Positions 28,307 to 36,353 are shown, counted from the first letter of the stretch. The stretch is DNA of 64,000 nucleotides from Komarekiella atlantica HA4396-MV6 (GCA_019359395.1 JAHHHK010000004.1:248001-312000); one strand, 5' to 3'. A program made the numbers and translations. The notes: generated by a model not told the origin, from the letters alone.

Positions 28307-28420
28307 TCGCGTCTGTACAGATTAATCGCGTCTGTACAGATTAATCGCGTCTGTACAGCGATTAATCGCATCTGTACAGCAATTAATCGCATCTGTACAG
28401 CGATTAATCGCATCTGTACA
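28272..28420. repeat. LTRR array overlapping the nifN 3' end
   Basis: After gtagagacg come four units of 19-20 bp (gattaatcgcgtctgtaca) and three of 21 bp (gcgattaatcgcatctgtaca with one gcaatt variant). The first units encode the nifN C terminus. The core is the same palindrome half as at 7000 and 25373. The 21-bp units carry cgcatc in place of cgcgtc, suggesting stepwise expansion. Confidence 0.88.
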
Positions 28421-28484
28421 AGAGACAAAATTAATTACTTTTGACCTTGGACTTCGCAAAGCGGTAGATAAAGGACAAATTACG

Positions 28485-28898
28485 ATGAAAATTGCCTTCA
28501 CGACGAGTGACCGAGTTCATATTAATGCTCACTTCGGATGGGCAAGAATGATTGATGTTTATGAAATTTCTGATGAGGGATATCACTTCGTAGAAACCCT
28601 TAATTTTGAAGGCGATCTAAAAGAAGATGGTAACGAGGACAAAATCACACCAAAACTTGAGGCAATAGTTGACTGTACGATTGTTTACGTAACAGCAATT
28701 GGTGGAAGTGCGGCGGCTCGTTTAATCAAGAAAGGTGTCACACCAGTCAAGGCGCGATCGGAAGAGGAAGAAATTAGCGAAGTGCTAAATAAGCTAGTAC
28801 AAACCCTCAAAGGCAACCCTCCGCCTTGGTTGCGTAAAGCTTTACAGCAAAAGCCTTCAAATTTTGCCGATGAAGTTGAAGATGAAGCAACAGTATGA
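28485..28898 (+). CDS. nifX: Nitrogen fixation protein NifX
   Basis: A 137-residue NifX, which carries FeMo-co precursors between NifB and NifEN. The start MKIAFTTSDRVHINAHFGWA and the central VYVTAIGGSAAARLIKKGV block are typical. The 3' end overlaps the next gene by 4 bp (ATGA), so the two are coupled. It is homologous to the C-terminal domain of NifB in this window. Confidence 0.95.
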   Translation: MKIAFTTSDRVHINAHFGWARMIDVYEISDEGYHFVETLNFEGDLKEDGNEDKITPKLEAIVDCTIVYVTAIGGSAAARLIKKGVTPVKARSEEEEISEVLNKLVQTLKGNPPPWLRKALQQKPSNFADEVEDEATV

Positions 28899-29371
28899 CC
28901 ACAAATAATAGTGTTAACGGAACTGCTACAACCGAAGTCTTGAATTCGCCTTTTCTCAAGGTATTAATCAAACAAATCCGGGGTCAAGATAGCTATGGAG
29001 TTTACCGTAGTTGGTCGGATGAATTAATTCTCAAACCTTTTGTTGTCAGCAAACAAAAGAAACGTGAAATATCTGTTGAAGGTGAAGTTGATCCAATAAC
29101 TCAAGCTCGGATTATGGCATTTTTTCGGGCTGTAGCCGCTGGTATTGAACAGGAAACAGGTCTGATCTCCCAGGTTGTAGTTGATTTGAGCCATGAAGGA
29201 TTTGGCTGGGCGCTAGTCTTCTCTGGACGTCTTTTACTAGCTGTAAAAACCTTACGAGATGCTCATCGCTTTGGCTTTGACTCGCTAGAAAAACTTGCAG
29301 AAGAGGGAGAAAATTTTGTCCAAAAAGGGATTAATTTAGCGAAGCGCTTCCCAGAAGTAGGCAAATTGTAA
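28895..29371 (+). CDS. NifX-associated nitrogen fixation protein (DUF269)
   Basis: A 158-residue member of the NifX-associated (DUF269) family, recognised by FLKVLIKQIRGQDSYGVYRSW and ALVFSGRLLLAVKTLRDAHRFGF. Such proteins occur only with nifX/nifEN; the exact function is unknown. It overlaps nifX by 4 bp. After the stop come inverted short repeats (cttcgtgtcttcgtgg and its complement) before the next gene. Confidence 0.92.
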   Translation: MTTNNSVNGTATTEVLNSPFLKVLIKQIRGQDSYGVYRSWSDELILKPFVVSKQKKREISVEGEVDPITQARIMAFFRAVAAGIEQETGLISQVVVDLSHEGFGWALVFSGRLLLAVKTLRDAHRFGFDSLEKLAEEGENFVQKGINLAKRFPEVGKL

Positions 29372-29466
29372 TTTCTTTGTGTCTTCGTGTCTTCGTGGTC
29401 AAAAATAACTCAACCACAAAGGCACAAAGACACGAAGGTAATTAACTCAGCACTCTTTTAACAAGG

Positions 29467-29694
29467 ATGAAGTTGATGGTGCAGGTAGGAGAAACAAGTA
29501 TTGAGGAATTAAAAGGTCAGATTAGACGCCTCAATAGTAAGGCAGGTCAAATGAAAATGGATCTGCATGATTTAGCCGAAGGACTGCCAACAGATTATCA
29601 GCAACTTATGGATGTTGCAGCTGCAACTTATGAAATCTATAGACAGTTAGATGAGCTTAAGCAACAGCTGAAAAAATTGGAGAATGTTAAATGA
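29467..29694 (+). CDS. CCE_0567-type metalloprotein (DUF683)
   Basis: A 75-residue helical protein with LKGQIRRLNSKAGQMKMDLH and DLAEGLPTDYQQLMDVAAATYEIY, the pattern of the small nif-linked CCE_0567 family, known from Cyanothece as an alpha-helical protein that binds metal. It is coupled to nifW by a 4-bp overlap. An internal ATG at 29476 is an alternative start. The role in nitrogen fixation is unknown. Confidence 0.9.
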   Translation: MKLMVQVGETSIEELKGQIRRLNSKAGQMKMDLHDLAEGLPTDYQQLMDVAAATYEIYRQLDELKQQLKKLENVK

Positions 29695-30008
29695 CTGGAA
29701 CTATTGATGAATTTAAGCAGCTCGTAGATACAGAGGAGTTTTTGAAGTTTTTTAACCTGCCCTACGACCAAAAATTTGTGAACGTAAATCGTTTACATAT
29801 TTTGAAAAAGTTTTCTCAATATATCAAGGAAATTGATGAGAATTCTTCTGACTTAAGTCAAGAAGAAAAACTAAATCAATATTCTCTAGCTTTGCAAAAA
29901 GCTTATCAAGTATTTCTCGAATCAACACCGCATGAACAAAAGCTGTTCAAAGTGTTTAATGACAAGCCGAAAAATGTAGTCACACTGACAGAAATCACTT
30001 CTGATTAG
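29691..30008 (+). CDS. nifW: Nitrogenase-stabilising/protective protein NifW
   Basis: A 105-residue NifW, which associates with the MoFe protein and is thought to protect it from oxygen or aid its maturation. The block EFLKFFNLPYDQKFVNVNRL followed by HILKKFSQYI is characteristic. It overlaps the DUF683 gene by 4 bp and is followed 10 bp later by hesA, whose ribosome-binding site overlaps the nifW stop. Confidence 0.93.
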   Translation: MTGTIDEFKQLVDTEEFLKFFNLPYDQKFVNVNRLHILKKFSQYIKEIDENSSDLSQEEKLNQYSLALQKAYQVFLESTPHEQKLFKVFNDKPKNVVTLTEITSD

Positions 30009-30012
30009 GAGG
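30007..30012 (+). promoter_or_regulatory. Shine-Dalgarno deciding a TTG start for hesA
   Basis: AGGAGG lies seven bases before the TTG at 30019 and overlaps the nifW stop codon. No ATG or GTG in frame allows the conserved HesA N terminus, so the TTG is used. Confidence 0.7.
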
Positions 30013-30018
30013 TAAAAA

Positions 30019-30822
30019 TTGGTAAACCTGACGCCTACCGAATTAGAACGCTATCGTCGCCAAATGATGCTCCCGAATTTTGGCGAAGTAGCACAGAAGC
30101 GCCTGAAGTCAGCAACGGTTTTGGTTACGGGTGTGGGGGGATTAGGCGGTACGGCGGCGCTTTACTTAGCAGTAGCGGGCGTCGGCAGGCTAATCTTAGT
30201 CCGGGGTGGTGACTTGCGGCTAGATGATATGAATCGTCAGGTTCTCATGACGGACGATTGGGTAGGTAAGCCAAGGGTATTTAAAGCTAAAGAAACTCTG
30301 GACGCTATTAATCCTGATGTCCAAGTGGAAACTGTTCATGATTACATCACCTCGGAAAATGTAGATTCGTTGGTGCAATCCGCTGATATGGCTCTCGACT
30401 GTGCTCACAATTTTGCGGAGCGCAATTTGCTCAATGAAGCTTGTGTGCGCTGGCGTAAGCCAATGGTAGAGGCTGCAATGGACGGGATGGAAGCTTACCT
30501 GACCACGATTATTCCTGGTGTGACTCCTTGTTTATCCTGTCTGTTTCCAGAGAAACCTGATTGGGATCGGCGCGGCTTTTCGGTTTTAGGTGCTGTTTCT
30601 GGGACACTGGCTTGTTTAACGGCACTGGAGGCTATCAAGCTAATTACCGGGTTTAGTCAACCTCTATTGTCGCAATTGCTGACAATCGACCTGAGCCGGA
30701 TGGAATTTGCCAAGCGCCGTTCTTATCGCGATCGCTCTTGTCCAGTATGTGGTAACAACGCACCTTGGAGACAAGCGCAATCCAAATCGATGGAACCCAG
30801 CAGTATGGCACAGAATAGTTAA
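30019..30822 (+). CDS. hesA: HesA, ThiF/MoeB-like E1 family protein
   Basis: A 267-residue E1-like adenylating enzyme named from heterocyst-expressed genes. The N terminus (LTPTELERYRRQMMLPNFG) and nucleotide-binding GVGGLGGTAALYLA are typical, as are the zinc cysteines in CLSCLF and CPVC. HesA is thought to take part in molybdenum or sulfur transfer for nitrogenase; this is not settled. Start is a TTG with a strong AGGAGG site. It precedes hesB in the usual hesA-hesB-fdxH order. Confidence 0.92.
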   Translation: MVNLTPTELERYRRQMMLPNFGEVAQKRLKSATVLVTGVGGLGGTAALYLAVAGVGRLILVRGGDLRLDDMNRQVLMTDDWVGKPRVFKAKETLDAINPDVQVETVHDYITSENVDSLVQSADMALDCAHNFAERNLLNEACVRWRKPMVEAAMDGMEAYLTTIIPGVTPCLSCLFPEKPDWDRRGFSVLGAVSGTLACLTALEAIKLITGFSQPLLSQLLTIDLSRMEFAKRRSYRDRSCPVCGNNAPWRQAQSKSMEPSSMAQNS

Positions 30823-30875
30823 TTTGGCCCACACCTGAAATCAAAACAACCAATCGCTACAATTCAGGAGATTTG

Positions 30876-31247
30876 ATGACCGTTACTTTGTCAGAAAAAG
30901 CAGAATTTCATCTGCGAGCATTCCTGCGAGGTTCAGCTCCCGATGCTAATGGCGCAACCAAAGGTGTTCGCATCTCTGTGAAAGATGGTGGTTGCAGTGG
31001 CTATGAGTATGCGATCGATATCACCAGCAAACCACAACCTGATGATTTGGTACTCCAACAAGGCAAGGTAATCGTTTACGTTGAGGCCAAAAGTGCGCCT
31101 TTACTAGAAGGCGTTGTCGTTGACTTTGTTGAGGGAGTGATGGAGAGCGGCTTTAAGTTCATCAATCCCAATGCAACTGATACTTGCGGTTGTGGAAAGT
31201 CCTTCAAAGCTGGTGACTGTACGCCTACTGGAACTCCCTGTAGCTAA
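30876..31247 (+). CDS. hesB: HesB, IscA/ErpA-family Fe-S carrier
   Basis: A 123-residue A-type Fe-S carrier. The three conserved cysteines are in KDGGCSGYEY and DTCGCGKSF. HesB is the heterocyst, nif-linked IscA. An extra cysteine-bearing tail (GDCTPTGTPCS) follows. A CAGGAG ribosome-binding site precedes TTGATG; the ATG at 30876 is preferred. It lies between hesA and fdxH. Confidence 0.93.
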   Translation: MTVTLSEKAEFHLRAFLRGSAPDANGATKGVRISVKDGGCSGYEYAIDITSKPQPDDLVLQQGKVIVYVEAKSAPLLEGVVVDFVEGVMESGFKFINPNATDTCGCGKSFKAGDCTPTGTPCS

Positions 31248-31413
31248 TACTATTTGGGACTTTGAAAGACACTAGTATTGAGGTTTTTCTCAGTTCCGTT
31301 AGCATCAAATCTCACTGTGGCGGCTTCTCGTAAATGCCCAAAGAGTAGGATAGGGAAACTCAAAAGCTTCGGGAATTAAATCTAATTGTATAACCTTTGA
31401 GGAGAATCGCAAA

Positions 31414-31713
31414 ATGGCCAGCTACCAAGTTAGATTGATCAGCAAAAAAGAAAACTTCGACACCACAATTGAAGTTGACGAAGAAACTACTATTTTGGCA
31501 GCAGCAGAAGAAAATGGTATCGAGTTACCTTTTTCTTGTCACGCAGGTTCTTGTTCTAGTTGTGTTGGTAAAGTTGTTGACGGTGAAGTTGATCAATCTG
31601 ATCAAATTTTCCTAGATGACGAGCAAATGTCGAAAGGATTCGCTCTACTTTGCGTCACCTATCCTCGTTCTAATTGCACAATTAAGACACATCAAGAACC
31701 TTATCTCGTTTAA
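31414..31713 (+). CDS. fdxH: Heterocyst [2Fe-2S] ferredoxin FdxH
   Basis: A 99-residue plant-type ferredoxin, the direct electron donor to NifH in heterocysts. The cluster ligands are in CHAGSCSSC and the distal ALLCVTY. FdxH replaces residues of vegetative PetF with basic ones near the N terminus ([12 protein letters not shown]), seen here. A TGAGGAGAATC ribosome-binding site precedes the ATG. It closes the hesAB-fdxH set. Confidence 0.95.
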   Translation: MASYQVRLISKKENFDTTIEVDEETTILAAAEENGIELPFSCHAGSCSSCVGKVVDGEVDQSDQIFLDDEQMSKGFALLCVTYPRSNCTIKTHQEPYLV

Positions 31714-31824
31714 ACACATTGAGCGAGCTGCTATTCTTAGCAATCTTTGAAATCTTAGCTTGACAAAGGATGAAGGATGTGCAAAACATTCTGCATCCTT
31801 CATCCTTTATGCTCAAAAGCTTAA

Positions 31825-32076
31825 ATGTTTACCCCCTTTAGTGTGACTGGCTGCTCATTAGAATTATTGAGGATAGGAGAACGAGGAATCGTAGCTTTTT
31901 GTAAAACTCATGACCCAACTATCTCAGAAAAGCTGTTATTAATGGGAATTACACCAGGAACTACTATTACTTTAGAACAACAGTTTCCCTTTTCAATTAT
32001 CAAAGTTGGAAATATGCTTTTATCAATAGATCAAGAAAGTTTTCGTGCTATTTACGTCCGGATTGTTGATAATTGA
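31825..32076 (+). CDS. feoA: Ferrous iron transport protein A
   Basis: An 83-residue FeoA-type SH3-like protein with LELLRIGERGIVAFCKTHDP and KLLLMGITPGTTI. FeoA modulates the FeoB ferrous iron transporter; no feoB is present in the window, so this copy may serve the high iron demand of nitrogenase together with a remote FeoB, or act on its own. It lies 111 bp after fdxH and ends in a terminator hairpin. Confidence 0.85.
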   Translation: MFTPFSVTGCSLELLRIGERGIVAFCKTHDPTISEKLLLMGITPGTTITLEQQFPFSIIKVGNMLLSIDQESFRAIYVRIVDN

Positions 32077-32184
32077 TCATCAACTATTTTTATATATTTT
32101 GCTTACCTCGTCTCTACTTTAAAGACTTTGGATAGATGAGGGATTAATCTATATATTATGAACGCAACTTAGTACAAGAAACAA

Positions 32185-32221
32185 AGCGACTTACTGTTGT
32201 TAGCAAGTCGCTTATTTTTTA
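32185..32221 (+). terminator. Rho-independent terminator after feoA
   Basis: AAGCGACTT (32185-32193) and AAGTCGCTT (32206-32214) form a 9-bp stem with a 12-base loop, followed by ATTTTTT. It closes the plus-strand nif region and separates it from the convergent mop gene. Confidence 0.8.
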
Positions 32222-32428
32222 ATCAACAGCAACTATCACATCTGATGACTTAATAACAGCGTAAGCTTCTTTACCTTCGACAAGTCCTAGCTTTTCTGCT
32301 GATGATTTCGTGATTATTGACACTAGCTCTACTCCTGGTGCAAGTTCTAGAGTTACTTCAGTATTAACCGAACCATGTACAACTTTTTTTACAGTGCCTT
32401 TAAGAGAATTGCGAGCGCTAATTTCCAT
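32219..32428 (-). CDS. Molybdopterin/molybdate-binding protein (Mop, single TOBE domain)
   Basis: A 69-residue single TOBE-domain protein: MEISARNSLKGTVKKVVHGS, VNTEVTLELAPGVELVSIIT and AYAVIKSSDVIVAVD. Mop proteins oligomerise to bind molybdate and can store or buffer molybdenum. Its place at the end of the nif cluster, convergent with feoA, fits supply of Mo for FeMo-co (inference). The gene symbol mop would be acceptable; orthology to a specific one is not claimed. Confidence 0.88.
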   Translation of the reverse strand: MEISARNSLKGTVKKVVHGSVNTEVTLELAPGVELVSIITKSSAEKLGLVEGKEAYAVIKSSDVIVAVD

Positions 32429-33005
32429 TGTTTACCTTTTTTTAATTACATTTCAATTAAACTATCAAATTAGACTTTTAAAAGTGTAATTTTTTAGTTT
32501 TTCTTAATAAAAAAACACGTGTATAAGGGAAAATTTCTATAATGGGATGATTTCACGCTAGAAAAAAACTTTTTTGTCTTCTATAAAACTGTAAAAAATA
32601 CTTCTTTTTTAGCATTATTTAATATTTATCTTGAGATATGTTTTAGGATCTTTATAAATGATTAATAATTTAAAATTATCAAAGTGATAAGATATAAATA
32701 AGCTAAATTTTTGCTAGTCAAATAGACTTTAGCAAAAAGTAATTCTAGAGTGATATCAAGCATTTCTCCCTGAATATTAGGTAAATATTATAAATAGGCA
32801 GGAAGCGAGATACACTCAACATCAAACAAGATGTCCTACCAGAAACTAGTCAAATTTATGAAGTTTTGAGATAGATTCAATACTTCCGAAAAGCCATGTT
32901 GCATTTTCGTAACTGCTTTTAAGGAGACGGAGCAAGTTTCTATTCTCTTAATTGTGGTGTAGGCACTAAGAAGTAGTAAAGTTGCTTTTACAATATCATC
33001 CTAAC
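32429..33005. other. AT-rich spacer upstream of the SagB-like gene
   Basis: About 580 bp without a supported gene. Runs of A and T dominate, and only tiny open frames of under 15 codons occur. It likely holds the divergent promoters of mop and of the flavoenzyme gene. Confidence 0.4.
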
Positions 33006-33092
33006 ATGCAATTGAAAAATTTGGATGACTATAAAGCTATAGATTTTGCTAGTAATTTGGAAGTTTTAAGGATACTTAAAAATGCCACATGA
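33006..33092 (+). CDS. Possible 28-codon leader frame overlapping the SagB-like start
   Basis: MQLKNLDDYKAIDFASNLEV + LRILKNAT ends in a TGA that overlaps the next gene's start by 11 bp in another frame. There is no clear ribosome-binding site. It could be a translationally coupled leader, or chance. Confidence 0.2.
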   Translation: MQLKNLDDYKAIDFASNLEVLRILKNAT

Positions 33093-34365
33093 GATATCAG
33101 GCAAAGTCTATCATGAAGCTACCAAGCATTCTTGTTTATCAGTACAACTTGATCCAAATTATGTAGTTGCTTCAACTCAACCATCTGCATTTAAAGTTTA
33201 TCCAAAGTTTTATCGAAGAGTGAAATTAGATTTCAATAATCTTATTCACTCTTTTATCGGGTTAACTAGTGCAGTTACCCTTGAGAAAGTGTATCAGGAT
33301 GGTAGCTCTAAACTGCGGGTAAATCCATCAGCAGGTGCTCTGTATCCTACGGAAGTTTACGTACAGGTTCGCGGCATCCAGGGACTAGTAGATGGCATAT
33401 ATCATCTAGAAGTTGAGAATAATTCTCTAACACTTATCTATGAATTAATTGATGATGGTTTAGAGAGTTATATTATACCGGGTAAAAGTATCAAGGGATT
33501 CATCTTTTTAATTAGTTGTGTTTATTATAGGTCTAGTTGGAAATATAAAAATAGGAGCTTGAGATATTGCTTTTTAGATAGTGGACACCATTTAGGTGCA
33601 ATCGCTGCATCAGCTTATCTTCACGACAAAGATATACAGTTAGTTTTTGATTTTGATAAACTTGCTCTCAATGAACATTTGGGATTTGAGAATAAAGAGT
33701 TTATTACCGCTTGTGCTTTTTCAGGCGAAATACAGGAGAAGAATGTCAGAAATTTAAGGCTAAAAGTTCCTTTTGTTTGTGGCACAGATTATTTTGAAGC
33801 TAACCAGTTTGTTGAAGAAGCTTATCAAGCAACATCTTTGCAAAGTAGTTGCCAGAAGAAACTCAAACAGCCTCAGTTTAAATTTGACAAGGATAAATTT
33901 TACCAAACTATTTGGAATAGACGTTCTATTAGACGTTTCCGGAAACAGTCTATTTCTCAAGAAGATTATTTATATATATTGCGACAACTTCAGCAGCCAA
34001 TACCAACAGAGAATTATGAGGAGATAGAAATTTTCTCAGTTGTGCATCAAGTGGAGAAGACGCCACCTGGGTTATACAAGGGTAGGCATTTGATTAAGTT
34101 GGGTGATTTTAGTGAAAAGACAGGTTACTTATGCATTAATCAAGCCATCGCTAGAGATTGTGCTGTAACTTTATTTTTTGTAGCTGATTATCTAAATTAC
34201 CAAACTGCTATGCAAATAGCTGGTTTTCTAGGCCAGAGAGTTTATCTAACTAGTAATTATTTGGGAATTCAGTGTAGTGGAATTGGTGCTTACTATGATG
34301 ATGACACCAAGGAATTATTAGAAACAAATAAAGATGTACTCTATGGAATAGCAATTGGAATGTAA
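33082..34365 (+). CDS. SagB-type/nitroreductase-family flavoenzyme
   Basis: A 427-residue protein with two nitroreductase-like halves. The first has LRVNPSAGALYPTEVYVQV and GIYHLEVENNSL, the SagB-type signature; the second has FYQTIWNRRSIRRFRKQSIS and ATSLQ..., the FMN-binding arginine/serine motif. SagB proteins oxidise azolines in peptide natural products, but no precursor, cyclodehydratase or protease is nearby, so another FMN-dependent role is likely. It is followed 18 bp later by a small uncharacterised protein (34384) whose paralogue at 63068 also follows a flavoenzyme. Confidence 0.75.
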   Translation: MPHEISGKVYHEATKHSCLSVQLDPNYVVASTQPSAFKVYPKFYRRVKLDFNNLIHSFIGLTSAVTLEKVYQDGSSKLRVNPSAGALYPTEVYVQVRGIQGLVDGIYHLEVENNSLTLIYELIDDGLESYIIPGKSIKGFIFLISCVYYRSSWKYKNRSLRYCFLDSGHHLGAIAASAYLHDKDIQLVFDFDKLALNEHLGFENKEFITACAFSGEIQEKNVRNLRLKVPFVCGTDYFEANQFVEEAYQATSLQSSCQKKLKQPQFKFDKDKFYQTIWNRRSIRRFRKQSISQEDYLYILRQLQQPIPTENYEEIEIFSVVHQVEKTPPGLYKGRHLIKLGDFSEKTGYLCINQAIARDCAVTLFFVADYLNYQTAMQIAGFLGQRVYLTSNYLGIQCSGIGAYYDDDTKELLETNKDVLYGIAIGM

Positions 34366-34383
34366 TTAGGAACTTCAAGAGAA

Positions 34384-34758
34384 ATGACTAGAAAGATGTA
34401 TTACTTTAATAGTGATGATTCACATCCTATACAACCGACATCTGCGGATATTATACTGCGGCAGCAACTAGAGTATTCTATTAGCAAATACTTTTATGAA
34501 GCTTGCGATCGCACCATTCAAAATCTCTTATCTAGTTGTCGGTGGTATGTCACAACCCATGCTAATGCTTTGACATTAGTAATTGAATGTCCCGATCAAG
34601 TTACAAATTGGCGAGTTTTACAAAAAATTGTGCCAATGGGGACATTACTGTACGGCATTATTAGTAGTGCTAAAATCCGTGTTTGTCCACCAGAAAGCCA
34701 AGGCGTACCTTTTGAAATGAGGGTAGATGAACTCTCTGTTTATCGGGATTGGGCCTGA
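34384..34758 (+). CDS. Uncharacterised protein, partner of flavoenzyme (paralogue of 63068-63439)
   Basis: A 124-residue protein of a family I cannot name. Its C-terminal ~88 residues closely match the protein at 63068-63439: CFYxACDRxxQxLLSSCxWY, then TTxAxxLTLxIxC and a KIRVxPP ... PFEMxVxExSxYRDW ending. The N-terminal ~35 residues differ. It looks like a soluble alpha/beta domain with two conserved cysteines (ACDR, LSSC). It is co-directional with and 18 bp after the SagB-like gene, and convergent with hupW. An accessory or substrate-carrier role for the flavoenzyme is inferred from the repeated pairing. Confidence 0.75.
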   Translation: MTRKMYYFNSDDSHPIQPTSADIILRQQLEYSISKYFYEACDRTIQNLLSSCRWYVTTHANALTLVIECPDQVTNWRVLQKIVPMGTLLYGIISSAKIRVCPPESQGVPFEMRVDELSVYRDWA

Positions 34759-34784
34759 TTCAATTTTAGATTTTAGATTGTTAA

Positions 34785-35258
34785 CTAAAAGTTGATATTC
34801 TGTTTGATAAGTGCAACTACCTCTTCAAAAACCAAGTCAGCAGAATGCTTAATAGCAGGACTTAACTCTAGTCCCAAACTAAGATTTGCAGCCTCAATTA
34901 AATAAACAATCACCTCTTGAGGAAAATCATTTTGAAAGATTTTCCGTCCGGCGGCTAAAGCATTATCCCAACGAAAATCGTGCAAGTTATAACTAGGTTC
35001 AGGTAAAGCTTCTAATTCTTTACCAGGGACTTTAAACACAGCACCCGCTTCAGAACCAGTTGAACTTGCATCAATAATTACTAATTGCTTACTACCTCTA
35101 GCTTGAAACATCACTTCCATACCTGCGGTTCCACAGTCATAAACTCGCACGTTATGGTGAGGATTTTCAGCTAGATATTTTTGTAAGCGTTGAGCGATGA
35201 TGACGCCAACCGCGTCATCACTACGATTGAGATTACCGCAACCGATAATAGTTAGCAT
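34785..35258 (-). CDS. hupW: Uptake hydrogenase maturation protease HupW
   Basis: A 157-residue [NiFe] hydrogenase maturation endopeptidase. The start MLTIIGCGNLNRSDDAVGV has the family GxGN..DD motif with the Ni-sensing Asp; the second conserved region is VIIDASSTG. HupW trims the C terminus of HupL after nickel insertion. hupL is about 10 kb away in the window. The gene's first ~50 bp and upstream 30 bp are duplicated at 35927-36008. Confidence 0.85.
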   Translation of the reverse strand: MLTIIGCGNLNRSDDAVGVIIAQRLQKYLAENPHHNVRVYDCGTAGMEVMFQARGSKQLVIIDASSTGSEAGAVFKVPGKELEALPEPSYNLHDFRWDNALAAGRKIFQNDFPQEVIVYLIEAANLSLGLELSPAIKHSADLVFEEVVALIKQNINF

Positions 35259-35273
35259 GGAATGATATTTAAT
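35192..35273. repeat. Direct repeat A (hupW 5' end)
   Basis: 82 bp containing the hupW start and upstream leader, repeated at 35927-36008. The last 63 bp are identical. The two copies flank the DUF5615/DUF433 pair. Confidence 0.85.
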
Positions 35274-35279
35274 AAACTT

Positions 35280-35639
35280 TTATAAAGATACTTTTCTAAA
35301 CCTGTGTCCATCTGGTTCTACAACTACAAATGCGCCTACTAATTCGACTTCCGAGTAAGTTTCTATAACTCGTATCAGTTCGTTATGAACTTTATTCACA
35401 GTTGTAGGTAGGATTCTGAGATAGATAACTCCAGATCCCATTGCTCTAACAAAAACAAGATTTCCGTAGTCTCTATCTCGCGTAATGAGAATACGGTTCT
35501 GTTCCTGTGCTGTTCTAAGTATTTCTTCATCACTTGCTTGCGAAAGATTAATCTGAGCAACAAGAATTACATTATATCCCGCATCAACTAAAAATCTTGC
35601 TGTCACAGCATACACATCTTGATCCAGTAAGAATCTCAT
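35280..35639 (-). CDS. DUF5615 PIN-like toxin
   Basis: A 119-residue DUF5615/Mut7-C-type PIN-like protein: MRFLLDQDVYAVTARFLVDA, then SDEEILRTAQEQNRILITRDRD with acidic PIN residues. It is expected to be a toxin-like nuclease paired with the DUF433 protein just upstream (2-bp gap, TGAGCATG). A second pair lies at 37197-37756, and a truncated third trace at 36467-36620. An alternative TTG start adds two residues. Confidence 0.82.
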   Translation of the reverse strand: MRFLLDQDVYAVTARFLVDAGYNVILVAQINLSQASDEEILRTAQEQNRILITRDRDYGNLVFVRAMGSGVIYLRILPTTVNKVHNELIRVIETYSEVELVGAFVVVEPDGHRFRKVSL

Positions 35640-35641
35640 GC

Positions 35642-35866
35642 TCAAATAGATACTAGGCGAATGTCTTCAGCCGCCACCAGTGCGATCGCGTATTGTAAGC
35701 AAGCACGAATATCCTCAATTTGTAGATCTGGATAGTAGTCTCGGATAATTTCTTCAAATGAAAATCCGTCATTGAGTACTTCAAGAATGCTTTGTACAGT
35801 AATGCGTGTGCCTGCGATGCAAGGTTTACCAAAATGAATGTGAGAGTTAACTACAATTCTGTCCAT
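35642..35866 (-). CDS. DUF433 antitoxin-like protein
   Basis: A 74-residue DUF433 protein starting MDRIVVNSHIHFGKPCIAGT with RITVQSILEVLNDGFSFEEI, a winged-helix-like module. It is the presumed antitoxin of the DUF5615 protein that follows. The start at 35866 matches the family better than the frame opening at 35884. Confidence 0.82.
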   Translation of the reverse strand: MDRIVVNSHIHFGKPCIAGTRITVQSILEVLNDGFSFEEIIRDYYPDLQIEDIRACLQYAIALVAAEDIRLVSI

Positions 35867-35926
35867 ACAACTGTAAATTATCATATATTTCCTAAATTAT
35901 AAAATAAGAAGCCGCGCTACATTTAT

Positions 35927-36008
35927 GAGCGATGATTACATCAATCGCGTCATCACTACGATTGAGATTACCGCAACCGATAATAGTTAGCATGGAATGA
36001 TATTTAAT
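35927..36008. repeat. Direct repeat B (hupW 5' fragment)
   Basis: The second copy of the hupW start region, 735 bp from the first, here directly after xisI. It encodes MLTIIGCGNLNRSDDA before diverging. It marks a local duplication. Confidence 0.85.
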
Positions 36009-36011
36009 TGT

Positions 36012-36353
36012 TTAAGCAGTTGCAAATTCAGTCAAAGCGCGTTCACTTGGAGGATGGAAAGCTAACACAATATCATTTTGGGGAACCCCTGCGTTTAATA
36101 ATTCCGTGGCAATACCTTCTTCAGTCCAATCTTCTTCGATCCAAATTTTGTGATTTTTAATCCGAATATGTACAGTAATGCCTTTAATTCTATGATTTTT
36201 TTGCCAGCCAACCTGGAACCATAGATATTGATCGCGTTCATCATCGAGTGCTAAAAGGCTCTCTACGTCGTTATCAGGTGAGCTATTGCATAGGCGATCA
36301 TATTCTATGAGAATATTTTTAATGATGTTTCTGTAGTGATTTAGTTTATCCAT
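36012..36353 (-). CDS. xisI: XisI-like protein
   Basis: A 113-residue XisI-family protein: MDKLNHYRNIIKNILIEYDR, FQVGWQKNHRIKGITVHIRI and IWIEEDWTEEGIATELLNAG. XisI, with XisH, was named as an excision-control factor of the fdxN element, but the pair is common throughout filamentous cyanobacteria and may be a toxin-antitoxin-like unit. Here its xisH partner survives only as the C-terminal part of a chimeric frame (36341-36514) whose stop overlaps the xisI start by 13 bp, the usual xisH-xisI junction. Confidence 0.85.
   Translation of the reverse strand: MDKLNHYRNIIKNILIEYDRLCNSSPDNDVESLLALDDERDQYLWFQVGWQKNHRIKGITVHIRIKNHKIWIEEDWTEEGIATELLNAGVPQNDIVLAFHPPSERALTEFATA

Noticed and set aside
33006-34365. 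A complete RiPP (azole peptide) biosynthesis cluster
   Set aside because: Only the SagB-like enzyme is present; no YcaO cyclodehydratase, protease, transporter or credible precursor is encoded nearby.
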